This document shows positions 1 to 9,092 of a stretch of 64,000 bases of DNA, piece by piece. The translations under genes and the position numbers were made by a program. The stretch lies in NCBI GenBank assembly GCA_016720905.1, contig JADKJT010000029.1:248001-312000 (forward strand), given 5' to 3'. A model generated the notes under the pieces. That model saw nothing but the letters and a program-made list of their open reading frames with translations, searched no databases and was not told the DNA's origin. Positions within the stretch are counted from its first letter, which is position 1; each line of letters begins with the position of its first letter. This DNA is from Gemmatimonadaceae bacterium. Lineage in GTDB: Bacteria; Gemmatimonadota; Gemmatimonadetes; Gemmatimonadales; Gemmatimonadaceae.

Positions 1-634
1 GCTTGTCGCGAAACGGCACGCCCTTCAACTCCAGCATCAGGCGCTCCGCCCCACTCCCCAGATGCGGCTGCACAATGCCGAACGCGCGATTGTCCACGCT
101 CATGGCACTGACGCGAAAACTGGGATCGGCCCAGGTGATCGCGAACGCGGTGTTGGCGTCGACGCGCTCGACCATGCCCACCAGACCGTCCGCCGTCACC
201 ACCGGCGCGAACGCGGCGATGCCGGCATTGGATCCGACATTCAGCGTGAGCGTGAAGTCATCATCCACGCCGCGCCGTGGCAGCACATCGGCCACCACAA
301 ATCCATCGGCCAGCCGGGCGGACAATCCCATCAGCCGCCGCATGACGGTATTCTCGTCGACAATCGCGCGAAGACTCAACGCCTCGGTTGCCGCCTGCCC
401 ACGCGTCGCCAGCAGTTCATCGCGTGACGCGATGGCCGCCCGCACGCGGGACGCGCGACTCTCCAAGCCTACCAACGGCGCCAGCACGGTTCCACGCAAT
501 GCGCTCGCGACGCTGTCGCGGAATCGCCGCGGCATGACGAGGGCGATGATCGCGCACGCGACACAGGCCAACAACAGCCCGTTGTCGAACCGCACTCCGC
601 GATACGCGGATCCGCCGCGGACACCGCGAGCCAC
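1..634 (-). CDS. mreC: MreC, rod shape-determining protein (3' end cut by window)
   Basis: MreC is the inner-membrane scaffold that links MreB filaments to the cell-wall synthesis complex. The reading frame directly after mreB gives a short basic N-terminus, one membrane segment at about residues 17-33 (LLLACVACAIIALV), a charged helical stretch likely to be the coiled coil, then beta-rich periplasmic sequence including VTADGLVGMVERV, a typical MreC motif. No stop occurs before the window edge, so the C-terminus is missing. I chose the GTG at 634, seven bases after the mreB stop; a second GTG eleven codons in is possible. It is almost certainly co-transcribed with mreB. An 80-codon ORF in another frame here is a shadow. 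Confidence 0.85.
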   Translation of the reverse strand, partial: MARGVRGGSAYRGVRFDNGLLLACVACAIIALVMPRRFRDSVASALRGTVLAPLVGLESRASRVRAAIASRDELLATRGQAATEALSLRAIVDENTVMRRLMGLSARLADGFVVADVLPRRGVDDDFTLTLNVGSNAGIAAFAPVVTADGLVGMVERVDANTAFAITWADPSFRVSAMSVDNRAFGIVQPHLGSGAERLMLELKGVPFRDK

Positions 635-641
635 CGCGCCG

Positions 642-1679
642 TCAGGTCGTGAGGACCGACCAGTACTTCTCTTCGTCGTCGAGAATCTTGCCGGTGCCGC
701 GCACCACGCACGTCAGCGGATCCTCATCGACATGGATCGGCAGCCCCGTTTCCTGACTGAGCAACACATCAAGGCCGCGAATCAGCGCCCCGCCGCCCGT
801 CATGACGATGCCGCGATCCACAATATCCGACGCGAGTTCCGGCGGCGTGATCTCGAGCGCGCGGCGCACGGCATCGACAATCTGCTGGATCGGCTCCTGC
901 ACCGCTTCGCGAATCTCACTCGAATGCACGCGCACGGTCTTCGGAATGCCGGACACCAGATCCCGCCCCTTGACTTCCATCTCGCGCTCATCGCCAACCG
1001 GGTACGCGGACCCGATCTGAATCTTGATCTGCTCCGCCGTGGGTTCGCCGATCAACAGATTGTAGTTCTTGCGCATGAATTGGACGATGCTCACGTCGAG
1101 CTCGTCGCCACCGGTGCGAATGGACGTGTCGCTCACGATCCCGGACAGGGCGATCACGGCAATCTCGGTGGTCCCACCGCCGATATCGATCACCATGTTC
1201 CCCGTTGGCGACTCCACCGGAAGCCCAACACCAATCGCGGCGGCCATCGGTTCAGTCACCATGAACACTTCCTTGGCACCGGCCCCGAGCGCCGAATCAC
1301 GCACCGCGCGCTTCTCCACTTCCGTGATGCCCGACGGCACACACACGATGACACGCGGCTTCACCTTGAAGACATGCTTGTCAATCACGAGTGTGAGGAA
1401 ATACCGCAGCATCTTTTCCGTGACGTCGAAGTCCGCGATCACGCCGTCCTTCATGGGACGGACGGCCATGATACCTTCGGGTGTCCGGCCCAGCATGCGC
1501 TTCGCTTCGAGTCCAACCCCGCGGATTTTCTTGGTTTCGCGATCCAGTGCCACCACCGACGGTTCATTGAGCACGATGCCTTCGCCCTTCACGTAGATGA
1601 GGGTGTTGGCCGTGCCAAGATCCACCGCGATGGCGTTCGCCGGGAACAGCGAATTCGCCTTATTGAAGGGCCAGAACAT
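642..1679 (-). CDS. mreB: MreB, actin-like rod shape-determining protein
   Basis: MreB is the bacterial actin homologue that polymerises under the inner membrane and directs lateral wall growth. The 345-residue product starts MFWPFNKANSLF and carries the phosphate-1 motif VDLGTANTLIYVKG near residue 20, the phosphate-2 motif DIGGGTTEIAV near residue 160 and the adenosine motif MTGGGALIRGLD near residue 290. Length matches the family. A TTG at 1721 would add 14 residues, but the ATG used here fits the family N-terminus. mreC follows after seven bases. A possible promoter lies at 1741-1769. Confidence 0.95.
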   Translation of the reverse strand: MFWPFNKANSLFPANAIAVDLGTANTLIYVKGEGIVLNEPSVVALDRETKKIRGVGLEAKRMLGRTPEGIMAVRPMKDGVIADFDVTEKMLRYFLTLVIDKHVFKVKPRVIVCVPSGITEVEKRAVRDSALGAGAKEVFMVTEPMAAAIGVGLPVESPTGNMVIDIGGGTTEIAVIALSGIVSDTSIRTGGDELDVSIVQFMRKNYNLLIGEPTAEQIKIQIGSAYPVGDEREMEVKGRDLVSGIPKTVRVHSSEIREAVQEPIQQIVDAVRRALEITPPELASDIVDRGIVMTGGGALIRGLDVLLSQETGLPIHVDEDPLTCVVRGTGKILDDEEKYWSVLTT

Positions 1680-1740
1680 CCAGAAAGGGCTCGCCGGCGC
1701 CAGGCGCCGAATGGGGGACAATCGTCGGGACTCTCGCCAT

Positions 1741-1769
1741 AAGGTATCGGTTTACACGAGAGCGAACAA
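1741..1769 (-). promoter_or_regulatory. Possible promoter of mreB-mreC
   Basis: On the minus strand TTGTTC and TACCTT are separated by 17 bases, upstream of the mreB start. The -35 is a weak match, so this is a tentative call. Confidence 0.35.
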
Positions 1770-1813
1770 GCTGTTGTGATAGCGTGACCTAGCGCACGTT
1801 GTCACACCCCGAC

Positions 1814-1842
1814 GACACGGGCCGTCACGCACGACCCGTGTC
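1814..1842 (-). terminator. Inverted repeat between ald and mreB
   Basis: GACACGGG pairs with CCCGTGTC (8 bp) with a further short inner stem, just downstream of the ald stop. There is no T-run after it on the minus strand, so it is a terminator-like hairpin, not a clear intrinsic terminator. Confidence 0.35.
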
Positions 1843-1852
1843 CGCCGGAACG

Positions 1853-2968
1853 TTACTCGAGAAAGCTTGATGGCTCGGTAAAGGCCATACCGAATGCGTC
1901 GGACACGCCCTGATACGTGAGCTGTCCGCCGCTCATGTTGAGCCCCTTGAGCAGCGCGCCGTTCTCCTTGAGCGCGCGCATCCACCCCTTGTTGGCCAGC
2001 TGCAGCGTGTACGGCAACGTGGCGTTGGTCAGGGCAAGGGTCGACGTCCGCGGCACGGCACCCGGCATGTTGGCGACCCCATAGTGGATAATGCCGTCCA
2101 CGACATACGTCGGGTTCTCGTGCGTGGTCGCGTGGATGGTCTCGATGCAGCCACCCTGATCGACCGCCACGTCCACGATCACCGCCCCCGGACGCATACG
2201 CTTGAGATCTTCCCGGCGCACCAGCTTCGGGGCCTTGGCGCCCGGAATCAATACCCCGCCGATCACCAGATCACAGGTTGAGATTTGCTCCAGAATGTTG
2301 TGTCGATTGGAGTGTACCAGTTGCACATTGGCCGGCATGACATCCGACAGGTACCGCAGACGCTCCAGCGACAGATCGAGCACGACCACCTTCGCACCGA
2401 GACCGGCCGCCATCTTGGCGGCGTTGATGCCCACCACACCACCACCGAGGATCACGACCTTGGCCGGTGCGACCCCGGGAACGCCTCCCAACAGCACGCC
2501 GCGCCCGCCGTACAGCTTCTCCAGGTACTTGGCCCCTTCCTGAACGGCCATCCGGCCCGCGACTTCGCTCATGGGGGTGAGCAGCGGCAGCTCGCGATTC
2601 GGCAGCTCCACCGTCTCGTAGGCAATGCACGTCGCGCCGCTCGCCAGATGCGCCTTGGTCAGCGTCTCGTCGGCCGCGAAATGAAAGTACGTGAACAAGG
2701 TGAGATCCTTGCGCAGAAATCCCCATTCCGGAGCGATGGGTTCCTTCACCTTGAGCAGCAGATCGGCGTTGCCCCACGCGGTCGCGGCATCCGGCACGAT
2801 GGTCGCGCCGACGAAACGATAGTCCTCGTCTTCGAATCCACTACCGACGCCGGCGCCGGTTTCGATGAACACCTGATGGCCACCGGCAGCCAGCGCTTCA
2901 GCGCCAGCCGGTACCAGGGCCACACGATTCTCGTTTGTCTTGATTTCCTTGGGTACGCCGATACGCAT
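1853..2968 (-). CDS. ald: Alanine dehydrogenase
   Basis: NAD-dependent L-alanine dehydrogenase interconverts L-alanine and pyruvate plus ammonia in the cytoplasm. The 371-residue product starts MRIGVPKEIKTNENRVAL, the classic family start, and has the PGAKAPKLV motif and the Rossmann motif VVILGGGVVGINAAKMA near residues 168-184. Length is exactly the family norm. The reading frame is open far upstream, but that part has unrelated sequence and overlaps the M16 protease gene in another frame, so I placed the start at the ATG at 2968. It lies 31 bases after the M16 protease stop and may be co-transcribed with it. Confidence 0.95.
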   Translation of the reverse strand: MRIGVPKEIKTNENRVALVPAGAEALAAGGHQVFIETGAGVGSGFEDEDYRFVGATIVPDAATAWGNADLLLKVKEPIAPEWGFLRKDLTLFTYFHFAADETLTKAHLASGATCIAYETVELPNRELPLLTPMSEVAGRMAVQEGAKYLEKLYGGRGVLLGGVPGVAPAKVVILGGGVVGINAAKMAAGLGAKVVVLDLSLERLRYLSDVMPANVQLVHSNRHNILEQISTCDLVIGGVLIPGAKAPKLVRREDLKRMRPGAVIVDVAVDQGGCIETIHATTHENPTYVVDGIIHYGVANMPGAVPRTSTLALTNATLPYTLQLANKGWMRALKENGALLKGLNMSGGQLTYQGVSDAFGMAFTEPSSFLE

Positions 2969-2999
2969 GGGTGGGATACGTTGAAGAGTGAAATCGATC

Positions 3000-4313
3000 T
3001 CAGCGAACGGCTTTGGGGCCGAGGCTGACAATAGTCTGCTGCGTGGGATCAAAAAATGCTCGGGCCACCTCAAGCACGGTGGCGCTGTCAACCGCATCAA
3101 CCAGCGCCAGCAGCTCCTCAATGGTCCGGTGCGGCTCGCCGTACAGTGCCGTCGTCGCGGCCCGATACATCCGTGACGAGACGCCCTCCATGGACAGTAC
3201 CAGTTGGCCGCGCAACTGCCGCTTCCCTGCCGCCAACTCGGCCTCCGGCAGCCCGTCCTCGACCACCTTGGCCAGGACCTCCCGCACCGCATTCAGCGCG
3301 TCCTGGGCCGTCTCTGGGGCGCTGGCGAGGTAGACTCCGTGTACCCCCGTGTCGGCATACGACGAACTGAAGGTGTACACGCTGTAGGCGAAACCCAGTT
3401 CTTCCCGAACACGCTGGAACAGCCGGGAACTCATGCCGCCGCCCAACAACATATCGAGCAGCGAGAACGCGTAGCGGCGCGGGTCGCCGTGCGCCAGCGA
3501 GGCGCTACCCAGCACGACGTGCGTCTGCGCGATGTCCTTGCGGCGCACGTGATGCCTCTGAGGCGCCGCGGGGACGGCCGCCGGCACCGTGAATGGACGC
3601 ATGTCCCCGGTGAGGCGATCACCCCATCCGGCCGACAATAAAGTCTCCACCAGTGCGTCGTGCTCTACATGACCGCTGGCCGCCACAACCAGCCGGCCGG
3701 GATGATAGGCGCGCTCATGCAGCGATTGGAGATGGGTCACATCCATTCCCTGCACCGTTTCGCGGGTCCCGAGGATCGGGTACCCGTGGGCATGCGCACC
3801 CCACAGCGTCCGGTTGTGCACATCGAAGATCACGTCGTCAGGCGTGTCATCGACCATGCTGATCTCTTCGAGAATCACCTTGCGTTCAAGGGCCAGGTCA
3901 CTGGGCCTGAGCAATGGCTCGAAGATCAGGTCACCGATGACCGAGACGGCGTCCGGAAGATGTTCATCAAGGACCCGGGCCTGAAACGACGTGTGCTCGC
4001 GCTCGGTGTACGCGTCGAGTGAGCCGCCCAGCGTTTCCAGCGACAAAGCAATGTCCTGCGCCGAACGGGTCCGAGTTCCCTTGAACACCATGTGCTCGAG
4101 AAAATGCGAGACACCCATCTCGCCTGGTTGCTCGTGCAAGGTGGCCGCCCGCACCCAGGCCCCAAACGCAACGGACCGTGCTCCCGGAACGGCTTCCGAG
4201 AGCACGGTCAGTCCATTGGGGAGCTCCGTACGGTGCAGTGCCGGCGCGTCAGCGCCGGTCGCGACCACCACCGCTCCGCCCGCCGCGTCCACCACGATCC
4301 CCACCGTCGTCAC
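3000..4313 (-). CDS. M16 family zinc protease (processing-peptidase-like)
   Basis: This is a metallopeptidase of the M16B (insulinase / mitochondrial processing peptidase beta) family. The zinc motif HFLEHMVFKGT near residues 69-79 is the inverted HxxEH, and the downstream glutamate lies in ERKVILEEISMVDD. About 437 residues covers one active N-terminal and one inactive C-terminal M16 half. Bacterial homologues often sit next to pnp, as here. The GTG start at 4313 overlaps the pnp 3' end by 65 bases in another frame; GTGs at 4271 or 4265 would remove most of the overlap and still keep HRTELPNGLTVL, so the start is uncertain. No signal peptide is evident. Its substrate is unknown. Confidence 0.88.
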   Translation of the reverse strand: MTTVGIVVDAAGGAVVVATGADAPALHRTELPNGLTVLSEAVPGARSVAFGAWVRAATLHEQPGEMGVSHFLEHMVFKGTRTRSAQDIALSLETLGGSLDAYTEREHTSFQARVLDEHLPDAVSVIGDLIFEPLLRPSDLALERKVILEEISMVDDTPDDVIFDVHNRTLWGAHAHGYPILGTRETVQGMDVTHLQSLHERAYHPGRLVVAASGHVEHDALVETLLSAGWGDRLTGDMRPFTVPAAVPAAPQRHHVRRKDIAQTHVVLGSASLAHGDPRRYAFSLLDMLLGGGMSSRLFQRVREELGFAYSVYTFSSSYADTGVHGVYLASAPETAQDALNAVREVLAKVVEDGLPEAELAAGKRQLRGQLVLSMEGVSSRMYRAATTALYGEPHRTIEELLALVDAVDSATVLEVARAFFDPTQQTIVSLGPKAVR

Positions 4314-6438
4314 GCCGCGGAGGACGCTCGCTCGGGGTCTCTTCCGGCATGCCTTCCGGCCGTGGCAGCAGTGCCTTCATGGACAGGCGCAACCGCCCCC
4401 GCTCGTCGCGGTCGATAAGCTTCACAGTCACCCGATCGCCCTTCTTGACCACGTCTTCCGGCTTCTCGACGCGCTCGTGCTTCATTTCCGAGACGTGCAG
4501 CAACGCTTCGGTGCCGGGCATGATCTCGATGAATGCGCCGAACGCGGTCACGGTCTTCACGGTGCCTTCATACGTCTCGCCAACCACCGCTTCCGCCGTC
4601 ATCGCCTGCACCATCTGTCGGGCGCGTTCCATCGACTCGGCGCCCACGGCAGCGATGGTCACCGTGCCATCATCGTCCACCGACAACTCCGCGCCCGTTT
4701 CATCCTGAATGCCGCGGATGTTCTTGCCCTTCGGGCCGATCAGCTCGCCGATCTTGTCAACCGGGATCTGCACGGTCACGATGCGTGGCGCATACTTCGA
4801 CATCTCGCCACGCGGGGCGGCCAGCGCCTTGTCCATCTCGCCGAGGATGTGCAGACGACCTTCACGGGCCTGCGCCAACGCCTCTTCCATGATCTTGATA
4901 TCCAGACCTTCGATCTTGATATCCATCTGGATGGACGTGATGCCGTCCTTCGTGCCGGCCACCTTGAAGTCCATGTCGCCGAGATGATCCTCGGTGCCCA
5001 GGATGTCGGTCAGGATCGCGTACTTCTTGCCTTCCTTGATCAGCCCCATCGCCACACCCGCCACCGCCGCCTTCATCGGCACACCGGCGTCGAACAGCGA
5101 CAGCGAACCGCCGCACACTGAGGCCATTGATGACGAACCGTTCGACTCCAGCACTTCGGAGACGATACGAATGGTGTACGGGAAGTCGGCAAAGTCCGGC
5201 AGCACGCCCTGCAGCGCGCGTTCGGCCAGGTTGCCGTGGCCGATCTCACGACGGCTGGTGCCACGCATCGGACGCACTTCACCGGTGGAGAACGGCGGGA
5301 AGTTGTAGTGCAGCATGAACGACCGGGTTGTTTCACCCGCTTCGTTGATGGAATCGAGTCGCTGGGCATCCTTCGCGGTTCCCAGCGTCGCGGCCACGAG
5401 GGCCTGCGTCTGGCCACGAGTGAACAAGGCCGAACCATGCGCACGCGGCAACACGGTGGTATCGATGGAGATCGCGCGCACTTCGTCGGGCTTCCGGCCA
5501 TCGACGCGCAATCCGGTCGTCAGCACCTGCGCGCGGAGCTCGTTGTACTCGATATCGCCGAGCACCGCGCTGATGTCCTTCGCGTTGTCCGGGAACTCCA
5601 CCGCCAGCAATTCAGCGGCAGCGTGCTTGGCCTTCTCGATGGCCTGGATGCGGGTGTGCTTGTCCGCCTGATTGAGCGCGGCGCGAATCGGCGCCGATCC
5701 GGCCGCCTTGGTGCGCTCGACCACGGCTTCCGCCGGCTCCGACTTCTTCCACTCCATCTTGGGCTGCTGCACCTTGGCCAGCAGTTCATTCTGCATCGCG
5801 ATCAACTCGCGAATGCCATCGTGCGACAGCTTCAACGACTCCAACACGTCGGCTTCGGTGACTTCGAGGGCACCGCCCTCGACCATGACGATGGAATCCT
5901 TGGATCCCGCGACGATGAGTTCGAGATCGGAAAACGCCAGCTGCTGGAACGTGGGGTTCAGCACCCAGTGTCCCTGCACGCGTCCGACACGCACGCCACC
6001 GATGGGGCCCATGAACGGGATCTTCGAGGCATTCAACGCGAACGACGTGGCCAGCAGCGCCAGCACGTCAGCGTCATTCTCCTGGTCGGCCGAGACGACG
6101 TAGATGAACACCTGCACTTCGTTCTTGAAGCCTTCCGGGAACAACGGACGGATCGAACGATCGATGATCCGGCAGGCCAGGATTTCATGATCGTGCGGTC
6201 GGCCTTCCCGCTTGATGAACCCGCCCGGAATCTTGCCGGCGGCGTAGGTCTTTTCCTTGTACTCGACCGTTAGCGGGAAGAAGGGCAACGGACTCTGATT
6301 GTCGCTGACCGTGACGGCCGCGATCACCATTGTCTCGCCGAATTGGACGACGGCGGAGCCCGCCGCCTGCTTGGCCATGCGGCCGGTCTCGATGACCAGC
6401 GGGCGACCCGCGAAGGTCCGCTCAATGCGATGCATCAT
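4249..6438 (-). CDS. pnp: Polyribonucleotide nucleotidyltransferase (PNPase)
   Basis: PNPase is the phosphorolytic 3'-5' exoribonuclease of the RNA degradosome. Domains in order: first RNase PH-like core (residues ~1-220), helical domain, second RNase PH core with FSTGEVRPMRGTSRREIGHG, a KH domain (IGELIGPKGKNIRGIQ, ~560) and an S1 domain (GETYEGTVKTVTAFGAFIEI, ~620). The tail is low complexity, rich in Gly-Arg-Asp repeats ending GGGRDRR. I start at the first ATG of the Met-Met pair (6438); upstream in-frame sequence from TTG at 6465 is not needed. rpsO precedes it, the conserved rpsO-pnp pair. Confidence 0.96.
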   Translation of the reverse strand: MMHRIERTFAGRPLVIETGRMAKQAAGSAVVQFGETMVIAAVTVSDNQSPLPFFPLTVEYKEKTYAAGKIPGGFIKREGRPHDHEILACRIIDRSIRPLFPEGFKNEVQVFIYVVSADQENDADVLALLATSFALNASKIPFMGPIGGVRVGRVQGHWVLNPTFQQLAFSDLELIVAGSKDSIVMVEGGALEVTEADVLESLKLSHDGIRELIAMQNELLAKVQQPKMEWKKSEPAEAVVERTKAAGSAPIRAALNQADKHTRIQAIEKAKHAAAELLAVEFPDNAKDISAVLGDIEYNELRAQVLTTGLRVDGRKPDEVRAISIDTTVLPRAHGSALFTRGQTQALVAATLGTAKDAQRLDSINEAGETTRSFMLHYNFPPFSTGEVRPMRGTSRREIGHGNLAERALQGVLPDFADFPYTIRIVSEVLESNGSSSMASVCGGSLSLFDAGVPMKAAVAGVAMGLIKEGKKYAILTDILGTEDHLGDMDFKVAGTKDGITSIQMDIKIEGLDIKIMEEALAQAREGRLHILGEMDKALAAPRGEMSKYAPRIVTVQIPVDKIGELIGPKGKNIRGIQDETGAELSVDDDGTVTIAAVGAESMERARQMVQAMTAEAVVGETYEGTVKTVTAFGAFIEIMPGTEALLHVSEMKHERVEKPEDVVKKGDRVTVKLIDRDERGRLRLSMKALLPRPEGMPEETPSERPPRRDDGGDRGGRGGRSGGGRDRR

Positions 6439-6516
6439 CTGCTTAATTACCTGGTGAGAACGCAAATCGCGCGGGAGGCATTGCTGCCCCCGCGCGACGT
6501 GATGGCGTGGTCTGGC

Positions 6517-6777
6517 TTAGTACCGGAGACCAAGGTTTTGAACGAGCGTGCGGTATTCCTGAACGTCCGTACGCTTCAGGTAGGCGAGGAGACGGCGGCG
6601 CTTGCCGACCATCTTAAGGAGACCGCGACGCCCGTGATGATCCTTGGCGTGGGTACGGAAGTGACCCGTCAGGTAGTTGATGCGCTCGGTGAGGAGCGCG
6701 ATCTGTACGCGGGTCGAACCGGTGTCCCCTTCGTGGGCCCGGTACTTGTCAATCGTGGATGCCTTATCGAACGCCAT
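6517..6777 (-). CDS. rpsO: 30S ribosomal protein S15
   Basis: S15 is a primary 16S rRNA binding protein of the small-subunit platform. The 86-residue product MAFDKASTIDKYRAHEGDTGS...LVQNLGLRY has the family signature GDTGSTRVQIALLTERINYLTGHFRTHAKD and normal length. The ATG at 6777 is the family start; the frame is open upstream but unconserved. It is followed by pnp, with which it is usually co-transcribed and which often governs rpsO mRNA turnover. A good promoter sits at 6859-6887. Confidence 0.97.
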   Translation of the reverse strand: MAFDKASTIDKYRAHEGDTGSTRVQIALLTERINYLTGHFRTHAKDHHGRRGLLKMVGKRRRLLAYLKRTDVQEYRTLVQNLGLRY

Positions 6778-6846
6778 CGTCGTAAGTTTCTCGGCGCATG
6801 CAATGCGCAGGGTGCGTAGCTGCGCCGCGTTTTTGCGCGCAATTGT

Positions 6847-8562
6847 ATGAAGCACGGTAGTTTACTCCACCTCGCACAGTCTGTAAAGGACCGCAACCTG
6901 CCAGACCGCTACCTCGGCCGTCAGATTGGTAAATATCAGGTCATCCGGCTGTTGGGTGGCGGGGCATTCGCCTGGGTCTACGAGGCGGTCGACCGCGACC
7001 TTGAGATCCCGGTGGCGCTCAAGATCCTGCGCCCGGAATTCGCCGGCCAGGCCGACGCCGAAGCCCGATTCCGGCGCGAAGCCACCACCGCAGCTCGCCT
7101 CCGGCACCCCAACATCGTCACCGTCCGTGATGTCGGGCTCGTCGACGGCGCGTCTTTCGTGGCCATGGACCTGCTCCCGCTTTCGTTGGCGAGGCGGCTC
7201 GAGCTGTTGTCGCGACTCGCGGAGGCCGACGTCGTGCGTATTGGCCTCGACGTCGCGGCGGCCCTCTCCGTGGCGCATGCCGGTGGCATTGTGCACCGCG
7301 ATATCAAACCCGACAATATCCTGATCGGCACCCACGGTGAGGCCGTGGTGGCTGACTTCGGGCTCGCCCGCGTCCTCGATGATGGTGCCGCGCGCAGTGG
7401 TGGTCACCAGATCATGGGAACACCACACTACTTCAGTCCCGAGCAGGCGCGCGGTCTCGAACTCGATGGACGCAGCGACCTGTATTCGCTGGGCGTCACG
7501 TTGTTCCGCGCGGCCACCGGTCGATTGCCATACGAGGGCGATGACTGGTACGCCGTCGCCCGAATGCACGTCGAGGCGCCGGTGCCTTCGGCACGCGCGC
7601 TCGTGCCCGAACTGAGCGAGGCCATCGATGCCCTGCTTGGCCGCTTGATGCAGAAAGCACCCGCCGATCGTTTCCCGACAGCCCTCGCCGTCGCGGACGC
7701 ACTCGCGGCCCTGCCCTCCGCGCCCGTCACGCGATCCTCGGTGTCCCTTGGTCGCGCCTCGTCGGAAACCGTTACCGCGTTTCCTCCGGTCACCGAGCGC
7801 CTGCCGTCGCCTCCAGCCACCGCGAGACGATGGGTGGGCGCGACCATCGGTCTCGCGCTGGTGGGAATTGCCGGGTGGGCCGCGCTGCGCGTGCCGACGA
7901 TCCGCGACCTGATCGCGCGGTCGCCCGAGCCAACACTACCGCACCTCGACGATTCAACCACCCGCGCCTTGCAAGACTCCGTGCGACTGGCTGCGGGTGA
8001 CACGGCGGCCGCCGTGGCGGTCAGTGACTCCTCGCGGCGTACGCCACTCGTCGTCTCCCGTCTGCCGGATTCAATTCGCAAGAAAGCCGCCGATCGCGTG
8101 AAGACGCAATTGATCGTGTCGGCGCCGGATTCCGCCCGGCTGTATGTCGATGGCGCGCTGGCCGGCCGAGGCTCCATCGTGGTGGATCGACCAGGCGCCG
8201 CCCGCCTGTCGCTCAGGGCCGTGATTGAAGACGCGCCCACGGACTGTGTCACGGCCTCGCGCGACTCGACCATCCGTCTGGCGGTCGGCGAGCGTCGCAG
8301 TGTGATGCTGGCGGTCCGCACGTGTCTTGGCGTGAAGTTCACCATCGTGCCCGCAGATGCGCGAATTCGCTTCGAATCGCTGGACGGTGGCGTGTCGGTG
8401 GAGGTACGGGCCGACACGACGAAATCCGTCCTGTTGTCTGAGGGTCGTTACGAAGTGCGCGCAACCGCACCGCGATGCCTCGAGTATCGAGGCGACACAC
8501 TCACGGTTCGACGCGGCGCGAGCGAATCGTCGCTCTTTCGTTCGATTCGCCTGACCTGCTGA
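6847..8562 (+). CDS. Membrane-anchored serine/threonine protein kinase
   Basis: Eukaryotic-like (Hanks type) kinase with a C-terminal extracytoplasmic part. Visible motifs: Gly-rich loop LLGGGAFAWVY (residues 35-45), catalytic Lys59 (VALKIL), HRDIKPDN (150-157), DFG (170-172) and GTPHYFSPEQ (191-200), so it should be active. A membrane segment follows at about 329-347. The outer region has ARLYVDGALAGRGSIVV, resembling a PEGA module. The substrate is unknown. It is divergent from rpsO, and the best rpsO promoter lies within its first 14 codons. I see no better in-frame ATG, GTG or TTG before the kinase core. No ribosome binding site is evident. Confidence 0.9.
   Translation: MKHGSLLHLAQSVKDRNLPDRYLGRQIGKYQVIRLLGGGAFAWVYEAVDRDLEIPVALKILRPEFAGQADAEARFRREATTAARLRHPNIVTVRDVGLVDGASFVAMDLLPLSLARRLELLSRLAEADVVRIGLDVAAALSVAHAGGIVHRDIKPDNILIGTHGEAVVADFGLARVLDDGAARSGGHQIMGTPHYFSPEQARGLELDGRSDLYSLGVTLFRAATGRLPYEGDDWYAVARMHVEAPVPSARALVPELSEAIDALLGRLMQKAPADRFPTALAVADALAALPSAPVTRSSVSLGRASSETVTAFPPVTERLPSPPATARRWVGATIGLALVGIAGWAALRVPTIRDLIARSPEPTLPHLDDSTTRALQDSVRLAAGDTAAAVAVSDSSRRTPLVVSRLPDSIRKKAADRVKTQLIVSAPDSARLYVDGALAGRGSIVVDRPGAARLSLRAVIEDAPTDCVTASRDSTIRLAVGERRSVMLAVRTCLGVKFTIVPADARIRFESLDGGVSVEVRADTTKSVLLSEGRYEVRATAPRCLEYRGDTLTVRRGASESSLFRSIRLTC
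6859..6887 (-). promoter_or_regulatory. Promoter of rpsO-pnp
   Basis: TTTACA and TAAACT are separated by exactly 17 bases on the minus strand, about 80 bases upstream of the rpsO ATG. It lies inside the first codons of the divergent kinase gene. Confidence 0.6.
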
Positions 8563-8582
8563 CCCCACATCGCGATGCGCCG

Positions 8583-9089
8583 CTATGGTGTTGCGATGAC
8601 ACCCACGACGCCGCCGACGAAAGCACCCACGGCAGTGCCCAGCCAGAAGCGACGCGCTTTCCACCAGGGAACCACCGGCGGCGTCATGAGGACCACGTGA
8701 CGCGTGGTGACCCGGGTGACTTGCGACGTGATGACCGCCACGGCCGTTTCGTTCCATACCGACACAATGCGCAGTCGCGCCACCAGCGCATCGCGGTTCA
8801 TCGGATCGACGGCGTACGCCGTCATGCCGTCCCGGATCCACAGCGCTTCGCGCGGCTTGAATCGGGCCGTGGTGTCGTCTACGACTTCGATTTCAAATCG
8901 AGCGGCGTCACGCGGAATACGCGAGAACGGCTTCGGCGCAGTGACCTCTGCCGTCGGCATCGCGGGAGCGCTGCTGTCGGCGTGCATGACCGGCACCGCG
9001 GTGCGGTGACACGCGGCCGTCACCACCGCCAGCATCACCCGCAGGACACGCACGGCGGGAGCGACCAACGTTCGCCTGCCGAGGGGCAT
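8583..9089 (-). CDS. Hypothetical lipoprotein-like protein with C-terminal membrane segment
   Basis: I do not recognise this 168-residue protein. It begins with a basic then hydrophobic stretch ending VVTAACHRT, which could be a weak lipobox or a signal peptide. A soluble region follows (RFEIEVVDDTTARFKPREALWIRDG, then VARLRIVSVWNETAVAVITS). A glycine-rich hydrophobic segment, FWLGTAVGAFVGGVVGVIA, lies at the extreme C-terminus. It starts three bases after the rseP stop on the same strand, so it is probably the last gene of the rseP operon. It converges on the kinase gene with about 20 bases between. Confidence 0.65.
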   Translation of the reverse strand: MPLGRRTLVAPAVRVLRVMLAVVTAACHRTAVPVMHADSSAPAMPTAEVTAPKPFSRIPRDAARFEIEVVDDTTARFKPREALWIRDGMTAYAVDPMNRDALVARLRIVSVWNETAVAVITSQVTRVTTRHVVLMTPPVVPWWKARRFWLGTAVGAFVGGVVGVIATP

Positions 9090-9092
9090 CGC

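Noticed and set aside
3..1742. 579-codon plus-strand ORF opposite mreC and mreB
   Set aside because: Shadow of mreB in high-GC DNA; sequence is low-complexity and unlike any family.
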